Shown: positions 36,702 through 45,825, counted from the first letter of the stretch. The stretch: DNA of 64,000 nt from JAHDDW01 sp964648795 (GCA_964648795.1 CAZYMB010000004.1:62001-126000); one strand, 5' to 3'. Notes: generated from the letters alone by a model not told the origin. Made by a program: numbers and translations.

Positions 36702-37326
36702 TGATCTTCACCTCAGTTTCTGGTTCTGGCTGGCGCGCAACAAACCACGCAGGTGGCTGATCGGCTGTTGGTGGTTTGATGCCTGCTTCACGATCCGGTG
36801 GAATGTGCTGCGAAACATTTGCAAGGTTTCCGTGGTGTGGCATGTCTAAGTTGCCTTCACGGATATCATCGATAATTGCGTCGAAGCGTTTCTCGTCTAA
36901 ACGTCCGGCATAGCGGTAGTTAATTTGCATACACGGTGCTTCTGTACAGGCAGCAATACATTCGACATCTTCGATTGTGAACATGCCGTCATCTGTTGTG
37001 CCACCGGCGCTAATGCCAAGCTTTTCTTCAGCGTGATGTAGTAACTCTTCGCCACCCATCAGCTGACACGAAATGTTGGTGCAGATGTTGACCATGTATT
37101 TGCCAACAGGGTGTCGTTTGAACATTTCATAGAATGAACATGTTCCAAGAACTTCTGCAGGGGTAATCCCGATGAGTTCGGCAATGTGTTCCATTGCGTC
37201 GTCAGCCACATAGCCATCTTGGCGTTGAGCTAGGTGAAGTAGCGGAATTAACGCTGATTTAGGTACCGGGTAGCGGGCGATGATCTCCTCAGCTTCTAGG
37301 ACTGTTGCGGAATCGAATCGGCTCAT
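36691..37326 (-). CDS. nuoE: Complex I subunit E (2Fe-2S, thioredoxin-like)
   Basis: 24-kDa-type subunit holding the N1a 2Fe-2S cluster, 211 residues. Ligands are visible as CTNISC (C-x4-C) and CIAAC (C-x3-C) in the thioredoxin-like fold. The N-terminal helical bundle (YPVPKSALIPLLHLAQRQDGYVADDAMEHIAELIGITPAEV) is standard. About 40 residues at the C-terminus (after NLDMPHHGN) are an extra Pro-rich tail. ATGA overlap with nuoD. Confidence 0.95.
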   Translation of the reverse strand: MSRFDSATVLEAEEIIARYPVPKSALIPLLHLAQRQDGYVADDAMEHIAELIGITPAEVLGTCSFYEMFKRHPVGKYMVNICTNISCQLMGGEELLHHAEEKLGISAGGTTDDGMFTIEDVECIAACTEAPCMQINYRYAGRLDEKRFDAIIDDIREGNLDMPHHGNLANVSQHIPPDREAGIKPPTADQPPAWFVARQPEPETEVKINGN

Positions 37327-38678
37327 CGGTCAACGTCTCCAAGGATTGGGTCAACGCTTGAGATGATGGCGACTGTGTCAGCTAGCTGAGTATTGGCCAT
37401 CAAGTGTGACAGACATTGCAGGTTATAAAAGCTTGGTGCTCGCACATGCATTCGGACTGGTTTTGAGCCACCGTCAGAAACAATGTAGACACCGATTTCA
37501 CCACGTGGACATTCGATACCGACATAGGCTTCGCCTTCTGGAACTTTGAACCCTTCGGTGAAGATCTTGAAGTGGTGTATTAATGCTTCCATTGATTGGT
37601 CGATGCGTGCTCTTGGTGGCGGTGTGACTTTTTTGTCTTGGCTTCTGTAGTCGCCGTCTGGCATGTGTTCGATTATGTAGCGAACGATCTTTATTGATTC
37701 ACGTATTTCGTGCAGGCGAATGGCAAACCGGTCGTAGCAGTCGCCATGTGAGCCAACTAGAACGTCAAAGTCGACTTGGTCGTAAGCCAAATATGGCATG
37801 TCTTTGCGAAGGTCCCAGGTTGAACCAGTAGAGCGAAGAATTGGGCCAGTTATAGACAGAGCCTGGCATTCTTCAAGAGTGATTTTGCCGATTCCTTGGA
37901 GTCTTTCTCGCCAAATTGGTTGACCTGACATCAGGATTTCATACTCTTCAAGGCGTGGGGGGAGCATGTCCATTAGCTCTGTGAGGTCTTGTTGCCAGCC
38001 GTCTGGAAGGTCTGCTGCTACTCCACCTGGGCGGATGTAGTTGTGGTTCATGCGTAAGCCAGTGACTTTTTGGAAGAAACGCAGCACTTGCTCACGTTCT
38101 CTCCAGCCGTAGATGATCATCGAGACTGCGCCAAGGTCAAGCCCGTTGGTGGCTTGGAACAATAGGTGAGATGAGATTCGGTTTAGCTCACACATGAGCA
38201 TACGAATCCATGTGGCACGATCTGGAATCTCGAGTCCTAAGAGTTGTTCAACAGAAAGTGAGAACGCAAGCTCGTTAAAGAACGGTGAGGCGTAGTCCAT
38301 GCGAGTTACGTTGGTTGGGCCTTGTAAGTAGGTGAGGTTCTCGCCGGTCTTTTCCATGCCAGTGTGGAGGTAGCCCATAATTGGCTTGGAGCGCTGTATT
38401 ACTTCACCCTTCATTTGGAGCATTAAGCGCAAGACGCCGTGAGTCGACGGGTGCACTGGACCCATGTTTACAAGCGTTGTTTCTTCGTCTATTGACTCAT
38501 CTAAAGCTATGGCTTCTTCTGATCCAGCAGCTATTTCAGCGGCTTTTACTTCACTCATGCGAAGTACAGCGTCACGGTTTTTGAGCACTCCTAGCTGAGA
38601 GGTTCTTCGAGTATTAGAGCTATTAACATCTGCTGTTGGGGGCTGGGTTGAGGCTAGATCTTCTGAGGTGTCAGTCAT
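37323..38678 (-). CDS. nuoD: Complex I subunit D, 14-gene cluster
   Basis: Quinone-site subunit, 451 residues. It carries MGPVHPSTHGVLRLMLQMKGE, SKPIMGYLHTGMEKTGENLTYLQ, and RSTGSTWDLRKDMPYLAYDQVDFDV. About 75 residues before the core are acidic and low in complexity, longer than in the other nuoD. The open frame extends to 38912 across nuoC, but the ATG at 38678 has a GGAGG Shine-Dalgarno sequence 6 nt upstream and overlaps the nuoC stop by 8 nt. Confidence 0.95.
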   Translation of the reverse strand: MTDTSEDLASTQPPTADVNSSNTRRTSQLGVLKNRDAVLRMSEVKAAEIAAGSEEAIALDESIDEETTLVNMGPVHPSTHGVLRLMLQMKGEVIQRSKPIMGYLHTGMEKTGENLTYLQGPTNVTRMDYASPFFNELAFSLSVEQLLGLEIPDRATWIRMLMCELNRISSHLLFQATNGLDLGAVSMIIYGWREREQVLRFFQKVTGLRMNHNYIRPGGVAADLPDGWQQDLTELMDMLPPRLEEYEILMSGQPIWRERLQGIGKITLEECQALSITGPILRSTGSTWDLRKDMPYLAYDQVDFDVLVGSHGDCYDRFAIRLHEIRESIKIVRYIIEHMPDGDYRSQDKKVTPPPRARIDQSMEALIHHFKIFTEGFKVPEGEAYVGIECPRGEIGVYIVSDGGSKPVRMHVRAPSFYNLQCLSHLMANTQLADTVAIISSVDPILGDVDR

Positions 38679-39201
38679 CGTAGCCTCCCTGCGGGTACTT
38701 GAATTTAACCGGGATAGTACCAGTTTCGTAGTCTTTCCTAAGTGGATGCCCGTTCCAGTCTTCTGGCATAAGGATGCGGGAGAGGTCTGGGTGGCCGACA
38801 AATTCGAAGCCAAACATGTCGTAGGTTTCGCGCTCGGAGTAATCAAGACCTGGGAAGACACTGTATAGCGAGTCGATCTTAGGGTCGGCTTCAGGGAGTT
38901 GGGTTCTGACACGAATGCGCTCTTTACGTTCGTGAGAAATGAGGTTTAGAACAACTTCGAAACGTTCTGGTGTGACAGATTCTGGAAGATCTCTGCGTTC
39001 GGTGCCGAGATAATCGACACCAGTAATATCGATGGCCATATTCCAACCGTCATTAAGCATGTCGATAGCCAATTCTTGCCACTTTTCACGGTCTACGTGT
39101 ATGACTTTTTGGTCGCCAGAATACGCGACAGGACAGCCATATAAGGTTTCTGAATCCACGCCTTCATTAGCGGTTTCGGCGGTATCTGTCACAAACCACA
39201 A
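38671..39201 (-). CDS. nuoC: Complex I subunit C, 14-gene cluster
   Basis: 30-kDa-type peripheral subunit, 176 residues, with the signature YSERETYDMFGFEFVGHPDLSRILMPEDWNGHPLRKDYE. The start is unsure: TTG 39201 gives MWFVTDTAE, while GTG 39192, three codons later, gives MTDTAE, which looks more natural. A 51-nt space to nuoB is the largest gap in this part of the cluster. Confidence 0.93.
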   Translation of the reverse strand: MWFVTDTAETANEGVDSETLYGCPVAYSGDQKVIHVDREKWQELAIDMLNDGWNMAIDITGVDYLGTERRDLPESVTPERFEVVLNLISHERKERIRVRTQLPEADPKIDSLYSVFPGLDYSERETYDMFGFEFVGHPDLSRILMPEDWNGHPLRKDYETGTIPVKFKYPQGGYDD

Positions 39202-39252
39202 CTCTACCCAGCAGCACCCGGTGACCCAATGATCCAGCCGTATTTATCGCAG

Positions 39253-39840
39253 TTAAGAGCCGACCATTTTTTGGCCTGCTTGGCCATCTAGTTGTTCGAT
39301 CATTATTTGTGCTCCGCCACCGTTAGCTTGGCGACGTTTTAGAAGCTCGCCGTTCTCGATCTGGGTGTGAAGTGTTGTAATAGCGTGAAGTAGTGTTTCT
39401 GGTCCTGGAGGGCAACCGGGTGCATAAACGTCGACTGGGACTATCTGGTCTACACCTTGAACTATTGCGTAGTTGTTGAACATGCCACCAGATGACGCAC
39501 AAACACCCATGGAAATAACCCACTTTGGTTCTGCCATTTGGTCATAGATTTGTCGAAGCACTGGGGCCATTTTTTGGCTGACACGCCCAGCGACAATCAT
39601 TACGTCAGCTTGACGAGGTGAAGCTCTAAAGACTTCCATGCCAAGACGTGCCAAGTCATAGTGTGAACCACCGGTAGCCATCATTTCGATAGCGCAGCAT
39701 GCAAGCCCGAATGTTGCAGGCCATGAAGACCTTGCTCTTGACCAGTTGATTAACTTCTCAAGTGGTGCTGTTAGGAAGTTATGATCTATGGCACTAATGC
39801 CCTCGGCTTTTGCTGCCTCTAGTGGAACTCCGCCAGTCAT
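39253..39840 (-). CDS. nuoB: Complex I subunit B, 14-gene cluster (cluster N2)
   Basis: Holds the N2 4Fe-4S cluster, 195 residues. Ligands: GLACCAIEMMATGGSHYD, ISMGVCASSGG and APGCPPGPETLLHA. It has a longer N-terminus and C-terminus than the nuoB at 16578, and the loop after the tandem cysteines differs (GGSHYD against LASPRYD). ATGA overlap with nuoA. Confidence 0.95.
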   Translation of the reverse strand: MTGGVPLEAAKAEGISAIDHNFLTAPLEKLINWSRARSSWPATFGLACCAIEMMATGGSHYDLARLGMEVFRASPRQADVMIVAGRVSQKMAPVLRQIYDQMAEPKWVISMGVCASSGGMFNNYAIVQGVDQIVPVDVYAPGCPPGPETLLHAITTLHTQIENGELLKRRQANGGGAQIMIEQLDGQAGQKMVGS

Positions 39841-40304
39841 GCCGCAACCGGCTCTCTACCTTCGGTACCAACAACTCGAACATCATCTCTTTGTGTGGCG
39901 ATCTTAACTGCTTCTGCCTGTGGCTTAGAAACCTCGTTATCAGCCTGTAAAGTACCCCAATCGAGGGCTCCATTAGCTATGAGATAAACAAAGGACTCAA
40001 AGACGAGTGCTGAGAACAGAAGGATTGCGAAGTAACCGGCAGCGCCGAGATTCATGAACTCGACAGCCCACGGATACAAGAAAATGATCTCGATATCAAA
40101 GATAATGAACAGCATCGCTACAAGATAGAACTTTACTGGAAAGCGTTCTGCTGGCTCACGAGCAGGGATAATGCCACACTCATATGGGGAAAGCTTCTCG
40201 ACAGTTGGGTTCTTTGGGGCAAGCATCTTCGATGCAATAAAGCTAACAACACCAAACAGAATCGCCAGAATCATCAACGCAAGTATCGGTAAGTACTGTT
40301 CCAC
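39837..40304 (-). CDS. nuoA: Complex I subunit A, 14-gene cluster
   Basis: Three-helix membrane subunit, 155 residues, with VEKLSPYECGIIPAREPAERFPVKFYLVAMLFIIFDIEIIFLYPWA. About 35 extra hydrophilic residues trail the last helix. Its GTG overlaps the stop of the upstream membrane-protein gene as TAGTG, so complex I translation runs directly on from the quinol oxidase genes. Confidence 0.94.
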   Translation of the reverse strand: MEQYLPILALMILAILFGVVSFIASKMLAPKNPTVEKLSPYECGIIPAREPAERFPVKFYLVAMLFIIFDIEIIFLYPWAVEFMNLGAAGYFAILLFSALVFESFVYLIANGALDWGTLQADNEVSKPQAEAVKIATQRDDVRVVGTEGREPVAA

Positions 40305-41269
40305 TATGCTGCCGCCGCTGCTACTGCTGCATCAAGTGATTGACTTCGTCTGTGAAGCAAGAAGCATAGATAGATAAAGATAATTGCACTCACAAACGTA
40401 AACGCTAGCGGCGTAAATCTGGTTCCGGAAATTACCGCCGGAATAGGACCACCACGGTCTCGTTCCATAACTACTGAAATTACTGGTGCCTCAACGTCAA
40501 CTTGAGTAACTGGCGGGACGTCGCCGTCCAAGGAAAACTGTTCTTGAGCCGCCTGAACTTGTATAACTATCAACTCTTGTGAATGTAACGGCGTGAAAAT
40601 TGATTCATCAAACCAGTGGACGAATCTGTCAATGTTAGAGGCATCAACAGCGATCCTTGGCTTCCCACCTCGTGTGAATGTTCCGAACAACAGTGGTACA
40701 TAGTCATTGGTTGAATCGAATACCTGCTCTTCTAGAAGGAAACCATCCACTGAAGCCTGGGCATCTCCCCTAACTGGCTCAGCAGGCGACAGAAACTCCC
40801 AACCATTCAAAGTGTCATTCTCAATAGCGTCTCTCAATGCAAACAATTGGCCTAGAGGAAAACCACCCGCCTCTGCAGCGTCCAGCAGGTCCTCCGCAAA
40901 CTCAATTTCTTCTGCAGAGGCGTTTCGGTCGATAGCATCTTCCCCGTCATCCTCGACAACAACCAAATCACTAACGCCACCAGTCTCTGCCTCGGCCAAG
41001 GTCCCTTCGCGAATTTCTAGCAGGTCCCAAGTTGGGGCATCACCTATCCAACCGGTGCCATAAACAGTCCAGATAATTCCCATCAGGAACATCCAGCTAA
41101 AGAAACCGGCTCCGGCCAGCAGCAGACCTTGTCTAATACCTGTGTTAGTTGCAAGAACTAAGTAACTGGCTCCGCAAAGAACCAAGAACATAGCAATAAC
41201 AGAAAGAAGCCCTCGGAAGAATACGTTGAAATCTACACCGTCGATGAATCCGAGCAATTCCACGGTCAC
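40304..41269 (-). CDS. Unrecognised membrane protein linking the bc-type and complex I genes
   Basis: A protein of 321 residues with two hydrophobic segments near the N-terminus (about 15-75), a large acidic hydrophilic region (about 90-270; rich in Glu, Ala, Asp, with EIEFAEDLLDAAEAGGFPLGQL), and a last membrane segment (FTPLAFTFVSAIIFIYLCFLL). The layout suggests a big extracytoplasmic domain held by helices at both ends. No cofactor motif. It overlaps its upstream (cytochrome c) and downstream (nuoA) neighbours by one base each (TAGTG), so I infer an accessory subunit of the respiratory complex. Confidence 0.75.
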   Translation of the reverse strand: MTVELLGFIDGVDFNVFFRGLLSVIAMFLVLCGASYLVLATNTGIRQGLLLAGAGFFSWMFLMGIIWTVYGTGWIGDAPTWDLLEIREGTLAEAETGGVSDLVVVEDDGEDAIDRNASAEEIEFAEDLLDAAEAGGFPLGQLFALRDAIENDTLNGWEFLSPAEPVRGDAQASVDGFLLEEQVFDSTNDYVPLLFGTFTRGGKPRIAVDASNIDRFVHWFDESIFTPLHSQELIVIQVQAAQEQFSLDGDVPPVTQVDVEAPVISVVMERDRGGPIPAVISGTRFTPLAFTFVSAIIFIYLCFLLHRRSQSLDAAVAAAAA

Positions 41270-42936
41270 TAGTTTAGACCTCTCTCGTAGTCAACCACTG
41301 CCTGAATGTAGTCTTCTGGAAGTAGTCGTCCAAAGCCTGGCATTTGACCTGCACTTGACTGGCCACCAACACCATAGCCTTCACCAATGTTTGCGCCGTT
41401 AAAGATGAAGTCGAATTGAGACTGCGAGGTACGTTCAGGCATTGCAGTGATTTCACAGTCGTTTACCAAACGACCATTTGAGGTTTCATAAACAGCGCCA
41501 CTGAACTGAGTAATATCTAAAGGTTCAGGGTCGCCAACGTTGCCGTCAGCATCAATTGTTGGCTCAACACCAGGATCTACGGCATAGGTAGCGCCAGTCT
41601 CTGGCGTAAATAACCCAGACTCAAACTGACAGAAAGCTAAATCGCCGGCTTCACCAAGTTGTCCTGCTGTCACCGTAGCCACATCATCATCTGGCGCATC
41701 GCTGTCAGTTGCGTCATCTTCACTGTCAGGCACAACCACTTCAGTAACTTCGACTAGGGGGGTGGGCAGAACAAGGAATGGGTCGCCGTCTTCAGTTATT
41801 GGACGAGAACGGTCATCTAGCAAAATTTGTGTTCCGTCCAGGGCCAAGACAATTGGTTCACCATTATCGTTCGTTAAGCCATTTGCTGGAGCCCATTCAC
41901 CATCTGGAAGCTTCCAAGTATCGTTCGGGAAGCGAGCCTGTAGCGAATCGCCGCAAAGGTTAAACCCAATACCTGAAACACCACCACCACAGCCGGCAAC
42001 ACCCTCATCTAAAATGTTAGGGATTGCATCGATTCCAAGCGACCAACCTGCTGTATGGCAACGGGCACAAGAGTATGAGCCAGAACCAAAGTCAGAGAAC
42101 AACCCGAGGTTAAATACAGCCTCACCCAGCGTTTCAAACTCACCCTCGTCAAGCGATCTTTGTACTTCTGCTCGCACTGCTGCTTCTAGCTCATCAGCTG
42201 CAGCTTGAGCCAACACTGACTCTTCGTCTTGGAGGTCACCCCCGGCATTGCCAGCAACATCATCTCCAGCCGCAGCGATATCAACCACATTAAGACTCTG
42301 AACCTGGAGTGTCTCGAGATAAAGAATTACGTTTTCGATCGCCTGAGTAGTCAATGGGCCACCACCCGGTGTTCCCCACGCCGCCATAGGCGAACCACTA
42401 CGACCAAAGTTAAGGATGTGAGTTACTTCCTCTTCTGAATAGCGAAGTAACAAGTTGTTCAACGCAGGTGCTGTCCAAGAAACATTAGCGATGAACTGAC
42501 CGTCACCATCTTGAAGTACGAATGGCGCTTCACCACCGCCACCATCAGCAGCGTGACAGGCAACACAGCCTGCGCCATTAACGTAGGTGTTTTCTCCTCT
42601 GCGTTCGAAAGTAGCGTTACGAACAGCTACAGCACCTTCTTGGCGGCCAGGTTCAGCGACTGTGTAGAACGTGAAAGCGATAGAAATAAACAGTAGAGAG
42701 ACAAGAGCAAATGTCAGAGAACGATCAAGACGAGGACCTTCTAAATCCTCGTCATCTAAATACTCTTTCCTGTTGGCGGCTAGCTCGATCTCTGAGCCAA
42801 TTTCATCTTTGGATTTACGTGAGTTCGCGTAAATAGCAACCGCAAAACCAAAAAAGGTTACGAGCGCGATCCCAAGACCTATAGTCCGAAAATTAGTCTG
42901 GGCGATCAGACCAATTAAGTTTAGGTTTTGAGGCAC
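41269..42936 (-). CDS. Membrane-anchored dihaem c-type cytochrome
   Basis: A 555-residue electron carrier subunit outside the membrane. Two membrane segments near the N-terminus (IGLGIALVTFFGFAVAIYA; SLTFALVSLLFISIAFTFYTVA) are followed by two haem-binding motifs: CVACH in NTYVNGAGCVACHAADGGGG and CARCH in GSYSCARCHTAGWSL. They are separated by about 180 residues. A long acidic linker (TDSDAPDDDVAT) precedes a final segment with likely axial methionine (SSAGQMPGFGRLLPEDYIQAVVDYERGL). It follows the Rieske gene directly (TGA then GTG) and probably replaces cytochrome c1 in a quinol-oxidising complex. Confidence 0.9.
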   Translation of the reverse strand: MPQNLNLIGLIAQTNFRTIGLGIALVTFFGFAVAIYANSRKSKDEIGSEIELAANRKEYLDDEDLEGPRLDRSLTFALVSLLFISIAFTFYTVAEPGRQEGAVAVRNATFERRGENTYVNGAGCVACHAADGGGGEAPFVLQDGDGQFIANVSWTAPALNNLLLRYSEEEVTHILNFGRSGSPMAAWGTPGGGPLTTQAIENVILYLETLQVQSLNVVDIAAAGDDVAGNAGGDLQDEESVLAQAAADELEAAVRAEVQRSLDEGEFETLGEAVFNLGLFSDFGSGSYSCARCHTAGWSLGIDAIPNILDEGVAGCGGGVSGIGFNLCGDSLQARFPNDTWKLPDGEWAPANGLTNDNGEPIVLALDGTQILLDDRSRPITEDGDPFLVLPTPLVEVTEVVVPDSEDDATDSDAPDDDVATVTAGQLGEAGDLAFCQFESGLFTPETGATYAVDPGVEPTIDADGNVGDPEPLDITQFSGAVYETSNGRLVNDCEITAMPERTSQSQFDFIFNGANIGEGYGVGGQSSAGQMPGFGRLLPEDYIQAVVDYERGLN

Positions 42937-43785
42937 TCAGTATTCTCCCATAGCTTGACAGTTGGGACCTTCCGCCTCTTGTCCCGTTGTATTAACTCCA
43001 ATAGCTGGCCCTTGAATGATAATGCCGGTATCGACGCTTAGTACGCCATCGGACGATACTTCCATTGGAAAACGATCCATTCCTCGTGGCGCTGGGCCAC
43101 CCTTCTTCTCCCCAACACGGTTGTACTGAGAACCGTGACAAGGGCACTCAAACCATTGAGAAGTTGAACACTCTGGCACACGACACCCTAAGTGAGGGCA
43201 TGTCTGGAATAGTGCTACTACACCAGCTTCAAGACCTTGGGAAACCTGAGGATAGAAGGTGTAACTACTTTCCGCTTTGGCCAAAGCGGTACTCGGATAC
43301 TCGGTAATCCACATACGACCTTGTGGCACATAGAAGAATCCACCACCAGCTCTAATCGACTGTTTAATTGATTCGACATTACCTACGACGATTTTCGAAC
43401 CGAAACCACCGCCACCTGTTGGCCATAGGGTCTGTATTACGCCTACTCCCAGAACGCCAACACCAAAAGAAGCAGCACCGATAATTCCACGATTAAGAAA
43501 CTGTCGACGGGATTCACCAAGTGCATCTGCGTCTGGTGGAGTGTAAATCTCAGCTGCTGCAGGTTTTGCTGGAGCAAGCTCGGTTGCCCGTGCCTCTAAT
43601 GCTGCAGACTCAAAGCCTTCACCCTCCAACTGAGAAGGATCCTTAATAACTCTGGCTCTATCAGCCTCTGTTGTTGTCAGGTCCCCGGCCAAAGAGCCAG
43701 TTGCCAATTTGTTATCTTTATGCCTGAATAGTGCCAATGCTGCAACAACAGCCAATACCACTAAGCCTATAATTACCCATGTCAT
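42937..43785 (-). CDS. Rieske iron-sulfur protein of the quinol-oxidising complex
   Basis: A 282-residue Rieske subunit that takes electrons from quinol. The 2Fe-2S boxes are CPHLGC and CPCHGS, with two additional cysteines (VPEC and FEC) between them. Two hydrophobic segments are visible; the second follows SRRQFLNRG, a twin-arginine-like signal, as in other actinobacterial and proteobacterial Rieske proteins exported by Tat. The open frame extends to 43812, but ATG 43785 overlaps the stop of the cytochrome b C-terminal gene as ATGA. Confidence 0.93.
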   Translation of the reverse strand: MTWVIIGLVVLAVVAALALFRHKDNKLATGSLAGDLTTTEADRARVIKDPSQLEGEGFESAALEARATELAPAKPAAAEIYTPPDADALGESRRQFLNRGIIGAASFGVGVLGVGVIQTLWPTGGGGFGSKIVVGNVESIKQSIRAGGGFFYVPQGRMWITEYPSTALAKAESSYTFYPQVSQGLEAGVVALFQTCPHLGCRVPECSTSQWFECPCHGSQYNRVGEKKGGPAPRGMDRFPMEVSSDGVLSVDTGIIIQGPAIGVNTTGQEAEGPNCQAMGEY

Positions 43786-44561
43786 AATTCGAAGAAGATC
43801 CCTTCTTCCCAAGGAAACACGAACAAAAATCCGGGTCCCCTAAAGAATGATCCAATTATCGACAGAATCGCCCAAAACATCAAGAAAATTGTAAATATGG
43901 AAACCGCAAACTTACGACTCTCAGGTTTGTTACCAACCGTCTTATCTATATAAGGAGATAACGCTAAACCAATGATTCCAATTCCCGGAATCGTCACACC
44001 AGCCACCATTGGGTGAAATAAAGTCAAAAGTTCCTGTAATCCAAGGAAGTACCAAGGAGCTTTAGAAGGGTTCGGAGTCAGGTTTACGTCAGCCAAAGGC
44101 CCCAAAGGAGCGTTCACAAACACGCTAAAAACCAGTAGAAAAGCGGTTATTGCGAGCATGGCACCGAATTCAACAACAATCAGGTGAGGCCAGGTATGGA
44201 CTTTATCAAGAGGTTTTGACTTAATATCCTGGATAGAGCCCGCTTTTACTACTGTTAAGAGTCTTTGGGTATGGCCTCCAGGGCCAGTCATTGTGGGAGA
44301 TGGCGCTGCTGCGACTCCACCACCGGCTGGAGAATTGGCAGTTCTTGCTGCAACTGATGAGGTACTATCAGCGCCAGCACCTTTGTTCTTTGCTTTTTTA
44401 GATCTATTAAGAAGGTGCGCCGGAATCCCCGAAGCGGCAGCTGCAGCTTCAGAGCCATCGTCGGTATCGACAGAACCTTCGGCTGGTGCCTGTGTTTTAG
44501 CCTCAGCCTTAGCTTTGGCTGCCTGTGCCCTCTTTTTCAGATGTTCTGGAATATCGCTCAT
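43782..44561 (-). CDS. Cytochrome b C-terminal subunit (subunit IV-like) with tagged N-terminal extension
   Basis: A 259-residue membrane protein. Its second half is the C-terminal part of cytochrome b, like subunit IV of b6f: three hydrophobic segments and NPSKAPWYFLGLQELLTLFHPM, where the quinol-site PEWY of bc1 reads APWY. The first 110 residues are a hydrophilic Ala/Lys-rich extension that holds two copies of a short motif: SDIPEHLKKRAQAAKAK at the start and SGIPAHLLNRSKKAKNK near residue 45. The same motif opens the cytochrome c at 46552. Two nt separate it from the cytochrome b N-terminal gene. Confidence 0.9.
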   Translation of the reverse strand: MSDIPEHLKKRAQAAKAKAEAKTQAPAEGSVDTDDGSEAAAAASGIPAHLLNRSKKAKNKGAGADSTSSVAARTANSPAGGGVAAAPSPTMTGPGGHTQRLLTVVKAGSIQDIKSKPLDKVHTWPHLIVVEFGAMLAITAFLLVFSVFVNAPLGPLADVNLTPNPSKAPWYFLGLQELLTLFHPMVAGVTIPGIGIIGLALSPYIDKTVGNKPESRKFAVSIFTIFLMFWAILSIIGSFFRGPGFLFVFPWEEGIFFEL

Positions 44562-44563
44562 GT

Positions 44564-45343
44564 TTACAGTGGTCCTGAGATGCCGCCGTCTTTACGAACT
44601 CGCCAGAAGTGAATTGCCATAAAGATGACCGTTACAAAAGGTACGAACAATACGTGCAGTACATACCAACGCAGCAGCGTTTCGGAACCAATCACTGAGC
44701 CACCTAACAAAACGAACTGCACTTCGTTTCCGATGACCGGCGTGAAGCCCATCATGTTCGTACCCACAGTTACCGCCCAAAGCGCTAACTGGTCCCAAGG
44801 CAATAGATAGCCGGTAAACGATAGCAACAAAGTAAGTGTAAGAAGAATCACGCCGATGATCCAGTTGAACTCGCGAGGAGCTTTGTAAGCTCCGTGATAA
44901 AACACCCGGGCCATATGCAAGAAGACAGAGATCACCATTAAGTGAGCTGCCCACCTATGCATGTTTCGAAGCATTAATCCCAGTGTGGTTTCAGAAACAA
45001 TGGTCTGAGTGTCGGTATAGGCCCTGGCTGCGTCTGGTGTATAGAAGAACATCAAGAAGATGCCAGTAACGGTAAGGAGAATAAACAAGAAGAAGCTAAG
45101 CCCACCTAGACAAAGTGTGTAACTAACTTTGACTGCGTGACGCTTAACCTTCACCGGGTGAAGGTGATACAAGACGCTGTTCATGATTACGTAACTACGG
45201 TTACGAGGACTGTCGGTATAGCCCTTACGGAAAACCGAACCGGGTCTAAAAATAGACTCCCAGACCTGAGAACCATGGACTGAATCGACTAAATCGCCGG
45301 CTCTTTCCGATAGTGGTTTTGTTGAGCTTTGATTAGTCGTCAT
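44564..45343 (-). CDS. Cytochrome b N-terminal subunit (b6-like)
   Basis: A 259-residue membrane subunit binding two b haems. Four histidine ligands are seen: RNMHRWAAHLMV and LHMARVFYHGAY in the first pair of helices region, and RWYVLHVLFVPFVTVIFMAIHFWRVRK near the C-terminus. FTGYLLPWDQLALWAVTVGTNM is the conserved quinol-site stretch. Cytochrome b is split into two genes as in b6f-type complexes, not fused as in QcrB of many actinobacteria. A 65-nt space separates it from the ferredoxin gene upstream. Confidence 0.95.
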   Translation of the reverse strand: MTTNQSSTKPLSERAGDLVDSVHGSQVWESIFRPGSVFRKGYTDSPRNRSYVIMNSVLYHLHPVKVKRHAVKVSYTLCLGGLSFFLFILLTVTGIFLMFFYTPDAARAYTDTQTIVSETTLGLMLRNMHRWAAHLMVISVFLHMARVFYHGAYKAPREFNWIIGVILLTLTLLLSFTGYLLPWDQLALWAVTVGTNMMGFTPVIGNEVQFVLLGGSVIGSETLLRWYVLHVLFVPFVTVIFMAIHFWRVRKDGGISGPL

Positions 45344-45408
45344 CTAACCTGAAATCCTAGTTTGTAGCCACCGGGTTTGGGACATTTCGTCGCAAAGATT
45401 TAACACAA

Positions 45409-45825
45409 TTAACCAAGCCTCATCCCGTACCCATAACCATAGGTGGTTGTGCGTTGATGGAGATCGCCACCACCCTTTGGTTCTTCTATTTTGCCTAGGA
45501 TTATCACTCCCGTTGGACATCGATCTACACACAGGGCGCAGCGAGTGCAGACATCGTCGTCAATAGTGAAGACAAATGCGTCGTTGGGGTCTTCACCAGG
45601 CTTAACGACCCCAAAGCTTTCCTCGACTACGTCGACTGTTTGCATGTGGATACATTTCCAAGGGCAAATATCAACACAACCCTCACAAGCAATACATTCA
45701 GACTGGTCAATGTGGATGAACTGTTTGGGCTTTACAGCTGCCGCCAAATAGTCTTTGTCTACCTCGACTAGTAAATAGTCATCACGAAATTCTGGTAGTG
45801 GAGGATTAGCATCGGTAACAGCCAC
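45409..45825 (-). CDS. Ferredoxin-like protein with two 4Fe-4S clusters
   Basis: A 138-residue NuoI-like ferredoxin with two complete motifs, CIACEGCVDICPWKCIHM and CTRCALCVDRCPTGVIIL. There is no signal peptide, so it should act on the cytoplasmic side. It sits between two genes of the quinol-oxidising complex and is in the same direction. This suggests an electron route between a soluble donor and the membrane complex (inference). GTG start 3 nt after the stop of the upstream gene. Confidence 0.88.
   Translation of the reverse strand: MAVTDANPPLPEFRDDYLLVEVDKDYLAAAVKPKQFIHIDQSECIACEGCVDICPWKCIHMQTVDVVEESFGVVKPGEDPNDAFVFTIDDDVCTRCALCVDRCPTGVIILGKIEEPKGGGDLHQRTTTYGYGYGMRLG

Noticed and set aside
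38679..38912. N-terminal extension of NuoD in the 14-gene cluster
   Set aside because: It overlaps nuoC in another frame, and the ATG at 38678 has a strong Shine-Dalgarno sequence.
41269..42936. Long acidic linker in the dihaem cytochrome as a frameshift product
   Set aside because: Both haem motifs and the C-terminal methionine region are in one frame, and acidic linkers are common in this genome.
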